DNA from: Paralvinella palmiformis
Taxonomy: Eukaryota; Annelida; Polychaeta; Terebellida; Alvinellidae
Length of the DNA: 64,000 nt
Reading direction: 5' to 3'
Assembly: GCA_025642065.1 (NCBI GenBank)
Contig: JAODUP010000840.1
Location: 214,501-278,500, forward strand
Part shown: positions 46,679 to 58,299 of the stretch, piece by piece
Numbering within the stretch: the stretch's first letter is position 1
How the letters are laid out: each line of letters opens with the position of its first letter
Notes under the pieces: generated by a model
What the model saw: only the letters and a program-made list of their open reading frames with translations
The model's database searches: none
What the model was told of the DNA's origin: nothing
Program-made: the position numbers and the translations under genes

Positions 46679-48230
46679 GAAGTCTCCCAACCAAGCTTTT
46701 AATGAAAGCAATCCAATTCAAACCCATGACAAATGGCCAGCGCCCCAATCGACTTTTATCCACTTTGACATCTCCTCGTGTGATGTCCATGTTGGATTGC
46801 CGCTAGCGCCGATACCAAAATTAAGTTTGGCATCCTGTTCAGAAGATATTCACGGATATTTGCAGAGCGAGCACATTCATGTGTTAGCTTATTTTTCAGC
46901 GTATGCGGGGGGGGGTTGTTGACGACGAGATATTTTGTTGTCTCCATATAAACGGTGTGTTCCCTGTTGTGATAAAGGTTGAGGCATTGGACATGGCGAT
47001 GGTGACGTCATTTCTTGTATTTAAAGCGTCAGTTGTTTATGGTGTCAGTTATTCATGATCCCAGTTGTTTATGTTGTTGATTTATTCCCGCCTCAATTGT
47101 CTGGTGCGAGGTCTTCCTAAACCTGTTGCTCTATATTTGTTTTAAAGTGCGGTGTTTATCAACCCCCAACCCCCTCCTCCTAACACCTTAGATCCGCTGC
47201 TGGTGTCACGTGTACTTTTAGTATACTTTTATGTGTAATGTTATCTACAACTGTTAATAATTATAGTCTGGTTAACAGTAAAACAGTACCGTTTGCAGAA
47301 TGATGTGTGTCTGTGTGTGCGTGTATGCGCGTGTTTGTGTGTGTGCGCTTAATCCAGTATCAGAGTAAATACCTTACGTTGCCACTTAGAATGACTACCG
47401 CAGGGTAACGATTATCATTATGTACATATTCATTAGATCATCATCATATGTCCGTAAACGTGGGCATAATTTATTCATCCTGCTGTAATCACAGATGTCG
47501 GATTTCCTAGTATTCGCTGGCTTATGCCAGAGTCGTCCGTAAGATGCAATCCTGGTGTTCATATTCAATTTGCACATATGAGTCAATACCCCCACTTTGT
47601 GTACAAGTTATTGGTTCTGACTTCTCTCATTGTTCACGTATTTATATATTCGTACAGTCGTGTTCATTCTATGATTGTTGATGTGTGTTGTTCTCGGTGA
47701 TCAGCGGGAGAGAATCCGATGAATGGAATGGCTTTTCGCGTGGAAATGCCATCTGACATTTGGCGTTAAGATTGTTGTTATTGACCGACCGACGGATAAC
47801 AACTGGCGATGTTTTTGACATTATAGGTGACAATGACTTGACACAAATAATGATGGACGGGGGGGGGGTCTAAAATGAGACGATTCCCCCGACAATGCGT
47901 ACGACCGGAGAAACAGTGGATATGGAGGAATACATGTGATAATACTGGTGTGACGCCATAACAAGCGATTGTACAGCTGAATGTTCAAGAGACAATACAG
48001 CTGGCCATATATTTGTTGGCAGTACTAGTAACTGTGACTGTTTTCAGTTATATGTCATTTCATATTTTATGTACAGTAACACCAAATCGCCATATTTAAT
48101 TAGCGTTTACTGCCTATTCTGTATCCCCACTGTACAACAAATAAATACATTATCTTTAGGTGTGTGTGTGTACATTTTTAATTCAATTTAAAATACATTA
48201 TACTTTCTTACTCATGGCAATGCTGTGCGG
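46200..48230. other. Intergenic, no gene recognised
   Basis: An (AT)n run at about 46640-46674 and GT-rich runs near 47306-47345. Open frames carry no recognisable motif. Confidence 0.5.
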
Positions 48231-48234
48231 GAGG

Positions 48235-48352
48235 TCAGAGGTTTTCAGGCAACCGGCAAGGTTTTCTCCACCGAATATGCCATATATTGTAAATCAGAGG
48301 TTTTCAGGCAACCGGCAAGGTTTTCTCCGCCGAATATGCCATATATTGTAAA
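48235..48352. repeat. Two-unit tandem duplication, period 59 bp
   Basis: Unit TCAGAGGTTTTCAGGCAACC ... ATATATTGTAAA occurs twice with one A/G difference (CTCCACCG versus CTCCGCCG), so it is recent. Confidence 0.9.
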
Positions 48353-48399
48353 TTCTAAATTTATTTCGAATTAGTCCCCATGGTGAAGCAGTAAATTAC

Positions 48400-49340
48400 A
48401 GACCGTGTGCGTCTCCCTCGTTTAAGATAGCCAAGCCACGTAATATAACTGCCATTACGGCCATTATATATTCTCTCTTGAATTAATTACTTAATATAGT
48501 TTAAGCCAGCGATCGGAGGTTGACTATGTTTCATATGGTTATTTTTCACTAAAACACTAGTTTAGACGTAAGTCATCTAAAGGTTAATTCATCCACAGTA
48601 GTCGTTTGTGCATGGAAGGGCCGAAAGAATAAATGGGTCGCGGTCAAAGTGTCGGAAATCAAAATTAACAAAGGGCTGTCGGAACGATGATACGTCGGAA
48701 TATAGAGAGGTTAATGTGTACTTCGACCTCATTGTGTAAAGTAGGTTTTCTCGAATCCTTTCTCACGTATCGTAAATATAATATATGAATCGGATTTTTA
48801 TGAACTGACGGATTTTGTATCCAGGGCACACCCTAAATCAAATTCTAAGGGGGTCATTTTAGATTGAAGGGTTATGCGTGTGTGTCTGCGCGCGCACGAT
48901 TATAAGTAAGTTACTGGGGTAATTAAGAGTGTGGTATTTAATAAATGTTTGAAGTTTAGATGTTTTTAGGTCAAAATGATTAATACCCCGAGCACCTGCA
49001 AATGCCAATTAACCTTTGATGTTTAGTTACTCGAATACTTGTGCATGACGAGAGAAATACTGGATATGATGAAAGGGTTGGCCCGGTCTAGTACTAAAAA
49101 TTGTGATTTATTACATGGAGTGTTCATAAATGCTAAAGGTATATAGGTGACGGGTTACCGTAAATTACCACTGATTGTATTAAAATTTATTAAAACAATA
49201 CAAACATATAGTAGATGCCGTTCTGATATATTTTAATTTACAGTAATACGAACTTGACATATACACTGAATTCAGTTGTTGTTGTTGTTGATGATGCACA
49301 TTCACAACAATTTATTACCACGTATACAATTGGATCTCAC
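48400..49340. other. Intergenic, no gene recognised
   Basis: AT-rich DNA without recognised features. Confidence 0.5.
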
Positions 49341-49344
49341 TTAG

Positions 49345-49530
49345 GGCACATCCGTGGTCTAACTGGTAGCGCATTGAATCACAGATCACTACCACCTGAG
49401 TTCGAATCTCGGCGTGGGCATATCTAAAGGGTGTTTCATCTTCGACTTCGCTTCATTACCTTTGGAGGTCGCTCGGCCCATTTAGCCTACCAAGTGCACA
49501 AAAGTGGCCGTAAAATATCGATCGTTATCA
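49345..49530 (+). repeat. SINE family 1 copy, full-length
   Basis: GGCACATCCGTGGTCTAACT head, intact B box GAGTTCGAATCTCGG, full body and a short diverged tail. Confidence 0.9.
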
Positions 49531-49911
49531 TAGGATCTCATACTTGATAGTTTTTTAATAAATAAAAATTAACATATACCAGTTGATTGGTTGTTGGCTC
49601 GATTAGGCCATCTTTGATAGTCGTGTTTAATTGGATAACGTGATTGAACGTCATACTATTTATGACACAGCTCAGTTATCTTTGAATCAGTATGTGTTCA
49701 CATCTTCTTATTATAATATTTTACTGTATTAATATCCTTTGAGTGGTAAATTGTAATAGAACCATAAAATTAAATAAATGTTATTTTAATTTAATTATTA
49801 CTGGTTGAATTCCTGTTAATTTCTGTTGTTAGAATTGTTGATAACTTATTTCGTAGTGTAACCAAGATTAACTCTTGAGAGAATGTCTCTGCGGTTTTGT
49901 CTTTACGTTAG

Positions 49912-50345
49912 GATCTGTTACAGCACGTCCACAATGTAACGAAGGCCTGCCATCTTCATATCAGCGGCATTAATCACGTTAGACCATATCTCAACGAGGA
50001 AGTCGCTGCAATCATCGGGTGTGCATTAATTGATCATCTTCAAGTTGGATTATGTCAACAGACGAAGAAGCGAAAATCATATTGCATCTCTGTTAATCCA
50101 ACTCTATTGGGTACCTGTGTCATAAAGTATTGAATCGAAAATCAATCTTGTGACGTAGATGTCACTGAATGACCCAGCACCGTAATACCTACTACCTAAT
50201 CAGATACAGAAATATCAGCCTAATAGAGCAGTCTGATCAGAAATAAAAAGGTCAACTTCTAGAAAGAAAACAATTAGGTCATCTAGGAAGAGAAGTGGAG
50301 AAAGGGCTTCCTCTGAATTGCTCCCAGATTCCAGCAAAACAAATT
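49912..50345 (+). pseudogene. Degraded LINE C-terminal fragment (L2/CR1-like, family C)
   Basis: Broken frames read DLLQHVHNVTKACHLHISGI, VRPYLNEEVAAIIGCALIDH, then after stops HWVPV, SLNDPAP, and KYQPNRAV. This is the order seen in RT C-terminal extensions (transport helix region, LHWLPV, SLNG-AP-YL). It runs into the 20-bp minisatellite. Confidence 0.55.
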
Positions 50346-50350
50346 GCCGG

Positions 50351-50506
50351 CATCAATCACCAACTGCCACCATCAATCACAAACTGCCACCATCAATCAC
50401 AAACTGCCACCATCAATCACAAACTGCCTCCACCAATCACAAACTGCCACCATCAATTACAAACTGCCACCACCAATCACAAACTGCCACCACCAATTAC
50501 AAACTG
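50351..50506. repeat. 20-bp minisatellite, about eight units
   Basis: Unit CATCAATCACAAACTGCCAC, with CATC/CACC and CAC/TAC variants. All three forward frames stay open because 20 is not a multiple of three, so the predicted repeat peptides are artefacts. Confidence 0.9.
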
Positions 50507-50927
50507 CAGTATTGTCAAATCATTCGAAACTGCGTAAACGTCTTGTAACTTTAGCCATTTTTGTATATATTGTACAAGGAAGACTAATTTATTATAATTT
50601 ATTATAATTATTATATTCTAATTTTAACTGACCAAGATCTGGTAGAAGTTAATGATATGTAATGAATGATAATATATCAATATTTATAATATTTTTTTAG
50701 ATCTTTAGAATTATGGACTGTCCGTCCCCCCCCCCCTATAAAGCACCCATGGGACACTATTCAGATAACAATCATCATCATTATCGTCATCATATTATTA
50801 TATAAGATAATGCTTTATTAAGTGAACTACAGACAATCTAAATGTAGAAAATGACTTATTATTATAATAAAATCTCACAAGGTAATTTAATCAAAATTTC
50901 ACGTAAAGTAAAAAGATCGGGAAAGAT

Positions 50928-51040
50928 CAGGGTTCAAAAATCCCATCTGAAGGATGTTTCATCTTTCACTCCGATCCATGGCATTTGGAGATTGTTTGAC
51001 CGATATATTATGTTATATAGCCGTTAAGCAACATAAAAAC
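50928..51040 (+). repeat. SINE family 1, strongly diverged fragment
   Basis: Keeps CAGGGTTCAAAAATCCC, CATCTGAAGGATGTTTCATC and TTGGAGATTGTTTGACC in family order. Confidence 0.5.
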
Positions 51041-51542
51041 TGTGAAAACAGTCATTGTTCAATGTGCGCTAATATATAATGCGTTACTTTACCAATCCTG
51101 ATGACTATGAAATAATATGCTCAATTTGATAAAACGTTGTAAGATCTAATAATTCGTACATTATGTTATAGTTCGAGTTCTAACTTTCCACTTTTGTACT
51201 CTGGCCTACACAACAGTTCCGTCAATCCGACCACAGCGCCCTCTACTTCTTATTATAATCGTGCCAGAAATATAATTCTAAAGATTTGTTCGTATCCGTG
51301 GCCTACATTTAGCTCTCGGGGTGAATGACTGGTACCGAAAATCAAGAACAAGTGTGTTAATAATTTGTTTTAAATAACTGTTTAGCTACAGACAACTGAC
51401 TGCTGGGAAAGAACTCGATATTCTCATCACATACAATAACAACAAACTGCTGCTGCGTGTTGTTGGTCGATGAAACATTAACAAGAACGAGAACAGTTTG
51501 TTGGTCATGGATTCTTGTATTTAAATTGCGTGGTTCTCATAT

Positions 51543-51735
51543 ATAGGATGATGATGATCATTGATGTTTTACGGCCACTTTTGTGCACATGGTAGGCTAA
51601 ATGGGCCGAGCGACCTCCAAAGGTAATGAAGCGAAATCAAAGATGAAACATCCTTAAGATATGCCCACATCGAGATTCGAACACGGGTAGTAGTGATCTG
51701 TGGTCCAACACGCTACCGCTAGACCACGGAGGGAG
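51543..51735 (-). repeat. SINE family 1 copy, full-length
   Basis: Minus-strand copy from ATGATGATG tail to GCTAGACCACGGAGG head. A (GGGA)n/(GA)n run continues to about 51754. Confidence 0.9.
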
Positions 51736-52103
51736 GGAGGGAGAGAGAGAGAGTAACTTGTGATTCTGAGATGCGACCAACATGTTACAGATCGTCATAC
51801 TTAACAGAGTAAAAATTTATATTTCTTTGAATTCCTTCTAATGAGCTACTCTCTCGTGGCTTTGATCAAGTCTTGCATATTATACTGTAAATAGGCCAAA
51901 CCTGACCTGACGCATTATACAGCATCTAGTTAACAACGACAAACATCAATACAGTCACGTATTATCATGTCGCCAATAACAACAAACGACACGTGGTACT
52001 TTGGCCTAAATTCTAGAATTTCCATTGGCTAGGAAAGAGGCTCCCTTTGTTATTGTTGTTGTTGTTTATGGTATTGCTAAATTAATGGTTTTTAGTCTTC
52101 TTG

Positions 52104-52260
52104 GTGTTGTTGATGGTGATGATTGGTGTTTTACGGCCACTTTGCGGTACATGTTAGGCTAAATGAGCCGAGCAACCTCCACAGGTAATGGAGCGAAGTA
52201 AAACAAAATGAAACACCCTTCAGATATGCCCACGCCGAGATTCGAACTCAGGTGGTAGTG
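52104..52260 (-). repeat. SINE family 1 copy, 5'-truncated, with target-site duplication
   Basis: The minus-strand copy ends inside the B-box region (TCGAACTCAGGTGGTAGTG). It is flanked by TTTAGTCTTCTTG at 52091-52103 and 52261-52273. The A box is missing. Confidence 0.85.
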
Positions 52261-52309
52261 TTTAGTCTTCTTGATAGACGCCAGATCAATCTTAAACATA
52301 TGATATACC

Positions 52310-52584
52310 CAAGGCCCGTCTTAACAGCATTATAAGCCCCCCGCACAAATCGGTGTATTGAGGCCCCTCCCTACACAACCACTCACAGGAATAAAACTGT
52401 AAATGGTCGATAAAATTAAACATATATAAACTTTATTGGTACTGCCAACAAAATCAGTGTTTAAGTGAAATTGTTTTAGTATAGTATTTATTTAGTGACA
52501 GCAAGTCACAACATACATATATTAACATTTGGGCCCCTATGCTTGTGGAGCCCCCGGGGGGTACTCATGCGTTAAGACGGCCCT
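52310..52584. mobile_element. hAT-like MITE with perfect 8-bp target-site duplication
   Basis: The left end CAAGGCCCGTCTTAACAGCA and the inward-read right end AGGGCCGTCTTAACGCATGA are an imperfect inverted repeat of about 50 bases. GATATACC is duplicated at 52302-52309 and 52585-52592. Eight-base duplications with CA(A/G)GG-type ends fit the hAT superfamily. No frame inside. Confidence 0.8.
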
Positions 52585-52697
52585 GATATACCTACTTAGA
52601 TTAAGTTGAATATTTGTAGTTTATTTTCTCGATATATCCGATTGGCTAACATCTCTATTATTATTAGAATTATATTGTATTAAAGACATTGTGTGCT

Positions 52698-52699
52698 CG

Positions 52700-52744
<45 letters not shown>
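52698..52744. repeat. (AT)n microsatellite
   Basis: Pure TA run. Confidence 0.9.
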
Positions 52745-52747
<3 letters not shown>

Positions 52748-53109
52748 CAATTAATCTATATAATCAGGTAATATGTATATTAATACGTCTATTGCTAACT
52801 GAGATTTAATACAGGGCTACATGATGCGTGTAGACTGGAAAGACAACGGTGAATATTTAATACTAATTTATCCCGCTGCTATATAATGGATACAATAAGG
52901 GTGAACTCAAGCCTGTTATATAACACGATTAAATATCATTTTATATTTTACGTTTCGCCTACCAGCACTTAAGACGGTACAGTATAGGTCCCTGGTTGTC
53001 AATAACAACAAGAATATTAAATTCTGATTGTAACAGTAGATACCCCTGGCTGTCGGCTATTGGGCACAGCCACCTGGTGTTGACTTCTGTTATTATGACG
53101 ATGGGCGAA

Positions 53110-53300
53110 CTGGGAGTTGTTTAACATGGTGGCACCTCAGTTTACTATAAAAGTCACGTTTGGAGGAGAAAAAACCTTACCAGTTGTCTGGTTGGACTAA
53201 AACCTCCTCCTACTATAATGTCGCGGCCGGGATCCGAACCTCCGGCCTCCCGAACAGCATCGACTATGGGTACGGAATTCCCACGCTCTTATCCAGAAGT
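53110..53300 (-). repeat. Possible SINE with tRNA-like B box
   Basis: On the minus strand GGAGGCCGGAGGTTCGGATC resembles a B box after a weak head, followed by TAGTAGGAGGAGGTTTTAG. No second copy in the window, so family status is unproven. Confidence 0.35.
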
Positions 53301-53502
53301 CCATAGTCCGATCTGTCCTCGGTATGTGTAGGGATCTTTCTGGAGAAGTGGAGTTATGATGTCTGGTAGGAATGTTGATTTCCTTATGAGCAATGCTGCT
53401 AGGTGGCGGTCTGGAATTTGAACTCTGATTGGGTCTATAGTTGTTTTATATAAGATGCCCCCCCCCCCGGTACATGTTCCAGTTTTAGCTGAAATAGAGC
53501 GA

Positions 53503-53640
53503 TTGTTTGTTTGTTTGTTTGTTTGTTTGTTTGTTTGTTTGTTTGTTTGTTTGTTTGTTTGTTTGTTTGTTTGTTTGTTTGTTTGTTTGTTTGTTTGTTT
53601 GTTTGTTTGTTTGTTTGTTTGTTTGTTTGTTTGTTTGTTT
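53503..53640. repeat. (GTTT)n tetranucleotide microsatellite, about 138 bp
   Basis: Some 34 perfect GTTT units without interruption. The repetitive peptides encoded on both strands are artefacts. Confidence 0.97.
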
Positions 53641-53689
53641 CAGACGCCGTATATAGGTACAAAAGTATTGTATGATATCGATTTTCACT

Positions 53690-54800
53690 GAAATCAAGAT
53701 TTAGATTTTTATTGAAATCATGATATCCATTTTCACTGAATTTATTTTATCGAGTTTCACTGAAATCGTGATATCCTCTTCCCGCCGAAAACCGGTTCAA
53801 GTCAGCTGTTAGTTATATGGATACTACAACCAATCATGTTCTTTCAATGGTGATGTTTTTCTCGAAAATATAAATGGCAAATTATCTATAATTAATGACT
53901 GCATGACATATGATTAATAATAATAAGTTAATTAATTATCCGCGGGGAGGATTGAATTATACCTTTTTACTCAAACAATAGCTTCAGAACTTCGGAGAGC
54001 GAGTATCATTCTTCCAATATTGAATGTAACAAATCCTTAACAGTGTTACCTCTAAGATCCAGATACTATTGGGGGGGAGTTGTATTGTGCCTATAAATGG
54101 CAGGAAACGATGAAATCGATAGGTCACAGTTCTCAGATATAATTAATTGATTCTATAAGACTACGGTGAAAATCGTGTCAAGTGACACAGTAAACCTGAT
54201 CATGATCTACTGTCTGTATAATTATCATTTACCTTTAAACCATCATGGTTATAGATCAAGTGATAATAAACTATATCGTTATACAGAGGTAACATAGATA
54301 ATTAAACGTCTTTCAAAGAGGACAAACCCCTAAAGCTGCATTAGACCACACACAATTGACAATTCTGGCGACCGAGTCGGCGCATTTGAAAAGTGTTTCC
54401 GGCGTTTTAATTCGCCCGAATTAGATTTATGGCTTTATGGCAAATAAAAACATTTAGAATATGAATTAAACAAATGTTTATGTTTGTATGCGTGTGCAAC
54501 TCAATAAATAACATATTTGAAGAAAAGGGGTAAACTTCCATGCATACCTGTTAAGTCTTCCGCTTTACGAGGGAGACTCCTGGTTTTTGGTTTTTGTACA
54601 CATCGCACACCCTCCCGCGCGTGAGACCAAATCAAAAGCAGTTTATAAATCGTCCTGCAGTTTATTTATTTTTATTTTTTGTAAACTCCCATATTCCATG
54701 CTACATTCCCCTTTTCCAAAATAAATATACCCGCGATTTACAAATATTCAGTTTGGGTATTTCAGAAACTTCACAAGGCTGTTAAATGTTGCTTTCTACT
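53690..54800. other. Intergenic, no gene recognised
   Basis: Short repeats of TCACTGAAATC(A/G)(A/T)GAT near 53686-53772. Nothing else is recognised. Confidence 0.45.
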
Positions 54801-54804
54801 TGAC

Positions 54805-55715
54805 AGGTCTTCCTTCTTATATATACGAAATTTATATAGAGCCCTATATAACCTGTAAGAAGGTTACTCTAAGGCGCTTGACAATAAATAATTCATATGG
54901 ATGTAACAGGTTTACATCTTTAGAAATAGAAATTTTTTCCAGCAAATACATAATATATTCAGTTAGGAAAAGCTGAAACAAAAAGATTAATTTTTATCTT
55001 AGGTATCAAGGGTCTTGCAATTTCTGATGGTTACTGGAAGATTATTACATAAGGTTGCAGCAGCCTTTCTGAAACATCTGTTACCGTATATCACTCCATG
55101 TGTTGTTGGTACGGCGAAGAATGCTCCAGACTCAGATCGTAGATACCTTTTCGGCTGATACGGAACGACAAGTTCCTCTAAGTACTGAGGGGGGGGCGAC
55201 TCCGTGGTCTAGCGGTAGCGTGCTGGACCACATATCACTACCAAACCCGTGTTCGAATCCCGGCGTGGGCATATCTGAAGGTTGTTTCGTCTTTCACTTC
55301 GTCTCAAATTTACTCCTTTATGGAAGAGTTGCTTTTGCAGTGACTAACCTGGCAGAAGAATTCTGTACTTTCTGTAGCCATGTCATCAGTGTGCTTGGAA
55401 GACCACACAGGAGAGCGTTGCCATAATCTAGCCGAGATGTTATCAGGGCGTGTGCCAGTGTTTTGCAACGATCCAATGTGATGTACCGCCTGATATGACC
55501 AATATTGCGAATTTGGTAATAACAGGCTTTGGATATTGCATTTTCTTATCAAAATATACTCCTAAATATACTCTTCACTGACGATTCTACAGAAACAGTA
55601 TTCTTTCCTACCTGAAGCCCTAATTCCTCATTTATCCCAACCTGATGTTTTGGGCTAAAGATAATGAATTGTATTGTACAACTATAAACAGAGTCTACGG
55701 GATCACTGTGTTAAC
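54805..55715 (-). pseudogene. Degraded LINE C-terminal fragment split by a SINE (family D)
   Basis: Minus-strand blocks: GHIRRYITLDRCKTLAHALI, TSRLDYGNALLCGLPSTLM, LQKVQNSSARLVT at about 55510-55310. Then, beyond the SINE, come YLEELVVPYQPKRYLRSESG, YGNRCFRKAAATLCNNLPV and TIRNCKTL at about 55190-55000. The LHWLPV-type segment expected between them is missing, and a SINE occupies the site. L2/CR1-like. Confidence 0.65.
55194..55305 (+). repeat. SINE family 1 copy, 3'-shortened, inside the LINE relic
   Basis: GCGACTCCGTGGTCTAGCGG head, intact B box GTGTTCGAATCCCGG, then ends at CTTCGTCTCAAATT without the usual tail. Confidence 0.8.
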
Positions 55716-55886
55716 AATTGTAGTTTCTTCGCGAGTTCCGCAACCAAGACTCGACCCCATATACTACCAACTCTAAATATGTCTTTAATCATGCTTTCAA
55801 AGTTTAAAAGGTGGATTTCTCTGTTCTTATCCAATTGCAAAAAACCCAGATTTTTTAAAACTTTGAATGTTGCTGTTTTATGCTCG

Positions 55887-56010
55887 GCCACGTGGTAGGC
55901 CTAACTGATAGTGCGGTTGGGATAGATCTATAGCATAATTTATACATGAACTCACCCCGGTCGGAATATGTCATAATTAAGGATGTTTCGTCTTTAACTT
56001 CGCCGCTCCA
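55887..56010 (+). repeat. SINE family 1, diverged copy
   Basis: CGTGGTAGGCCTAACTGATA head, lost B box, then GTCATAATTAAGGATGTTTC and CTTTAACTTCGCCGC. Confidence 0.5.
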
Positions 56011-56329
56011 AAAGCAACTCCGCCGATAAGTAGTTCTGGTTTATATGGGAGCGAAAATGTTATCTGGAAACTGAATCTTCATATTTGAATTAAAATATAC
56101 GGTTATTATTTCAAATAACATACGACTGGGCTGCCATCCAGAGAATGACCGATAATTGCACTGCCGTGTAGTGAATGACCTCTGCCGGCGCTGCCATCTA
56201 TCGGATGTATCACAAGGTTCAGTTCTTTGTCCTCTTGAGATCACTACAGAGCTATATGGCGTTATGTATCACTTGTATGCCGATAATACATACTGATAAA
56301 ATTAACCCTTTTTTCTTGGGGAACTTGGA

Positions 56330-58110
56330 TTATTAATTTGGTGATAGTCGGCTACGGATGACACGAGGTATTCTGAAACCATGACAAGAAACTTGTGTAG
56401 ACATTTTGAACAGAAGCTGGCAGGCATTCTGAAGAACAACCCAATTTTTTGGAGATACTGTAAGTCCAAGATAAAGAACAAAACAGGCCTTGGTGACATA
56501 CAGAAGGAAGATGGCAGCCTGACTAGTGATGATCATGAAAAGGCAGAAATCCTAAACAAGTACTTCACTATAGTGTGTTCATCAGGGAAGACACATACGC
56601 CATACCTATTATGAATGAGCGACAGGAAAGTGTTACACTCAAAGATGTAATAATTACTCCTGATCTGGTTGAGAGAAACTAAATAAGTTGAATGTTTCCG
56701 AGTCAGCAGGTCCAGACGGATTCCATCCACGTGTATTAAAAGGACTGTCCAGCGTAATAAAGGTACCTTTGCATATAATATTCAGTAAGTCTATCGTGTA
56801 AGGTACACTACCAAAAGCATGGAAGGATGCCCATATAACACCGATCCGCAAGAAAGGTTAGAAAATCTCCCGAGGAAGATATAGACCAGTAAGTCTAACA
56901 TCAGTTATTGGTCAAATAATGGAATCGATAATTAGAGACAAGCTAGTCAGTCAGATGATGAATGACGATCTATTATGTGATGTGACACTCATGTATAACC
57001 CAACTACTCATCGCATTTGAGTGGACTGAGTTACTGGATGATTGAGACGACCTAGCTGTGGCTGTCATTTACCGTGACTTCAGAATAGCATTCGACACTG
57101 TTCCACGTAGTAGATTGAGGAATATGACATAAAGGGCGGCTTCCTCACCTGGATTGAGAACCTCCTGTCTGGCAGCCGGCAACATGTAGTGGTGAATTGT
57201 AGGTTTTCCACTTGTGCAGGAATCCTCAGCGGCATACAACAAAGCAGCGTATTATAGGGCCAATCATGTTCGTCAGTTTTGTTAATGACCTACCTGATGA
57301 TGTCACATGTACTGCAAGGATATTTGCAGATGACGCCAAGCTCATCCAGTGTATATAAGTTCCCATGATTACTTCTACAACTTGTCCTAGAAATGGCAGA
57401 TGGGATTTAATGAGGCAGAATGCAATGCTCTCCATCTAGGCTCAACAAACCCTTGTTATGAGTACCGTATGATAAATACCTAACTGGAAGCAACAACAGA
57501 GGAGACGAACTTAGGTGTCACCATTGACTGAGATCTGAAATTCCATATGCATGTGTCCAAAGCGATGAACAAAATATCGAGAATGATTGAACGTTAGAGC
57601 AACATTCACCTGCATCGACGAGAAGACACTCCCCAGGTATTCACCATCATTGTAAACCCTTATTTGGAATATGTAAGTGTGATCTGGTGTCCAAGGTTCC
57701 GATGTGACAAGTTGGAAGTTGAAAACATCCAGAGAAGAGCCACAAAGCTGATACCAAGCTTGAGAAGTCTGCCATATAGAGATAGGTTAAAAGCCCCGAA
57801 ACTCCCATTTTTGCGCTATCGTAGGAGACGAGGCGATATGCTTCGAGTGTATAAGATCCTGAAGGGGATAGACAGGTCGAAATCTAACCAATTCTTCTCG
57901 CTGGCTGACATATCAAACACCAGAGGTCACAGCCTCAAGCTAATGAAGCGCCGTTCAAGATCAAGTTTGAGGCCGAATGCATTTAGTCAGATAGTGACAA
58001 ACGATTGGACCGGGTTACCAGCGCACGTAGTTGACAGTCCTACATTAAATACATTCAAATCCCGATTAGACCAGCATTGGATTAGGCAGCGTTACAATTA
58101 ATCTGCCGTG
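56330..58110 (+). pseudogene. Degraded non-LTR retrotransposon (family A relative)
   Basis: Plus-strand order: pre-RT linker (NNPIFWRYCKSKIKN, KAEILNKYFTIV at about 56420-56570), RT entry (YRPVSLTSVIGQIMESII near 56880), a strongly damaged palm (IFADDAKL near 57320), and an intact 145-residue C-terminal frame at 57664-58101 with MEYVSVIWCPRFR, IQRRATKLIPSLRSLPYRDR and TFKSRLDQHW. It is clearly homologous to the minus-strand element ending at 21712. Many stops and frameshifts; 5' truncated. Confidence 0.8.
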
Positions 58111-58159
58111 ATCCGTTTAATACGAATTATCTTACATAGAAAACAAGACTTGACCGGAG

Positions 58160-58295
58160 TTTTTAACAGGCTGTCCCATCATTACTCCATAGATCTGGTA
58201 TCAAGTTTTAACAGGCTGTCCCATCACAACTCCGTAGATCTGGTATCAAGTTTTTAACAAGCTGTCCCATCACTACTCCGTAGATCTGGTATCGA
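58160..58295. repeat. Three-unit tandem repeat, period about 46 bp
   Basis: Unit TTTTTAACAGGCTGTCCCAT ... AGATCTGGTATCAAG three times with few changes, just after the LINE 3' end. Confidence 0.9.
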
Positions 58296-58299
58296 TGTA

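Noticed and set aside
50295..50607. Repeat protein with ITNCHHQ units
   Set aside because: The 20-bp minisatellite keeps all forward frames open; no splice or start context supports a gene.
53435..53697. Lys-Gln-Thr-Asn and Phe-Val-Cys-Leu repeat proteins
   Set aside because: Artefacts of the (GTTT)n microsatellite.
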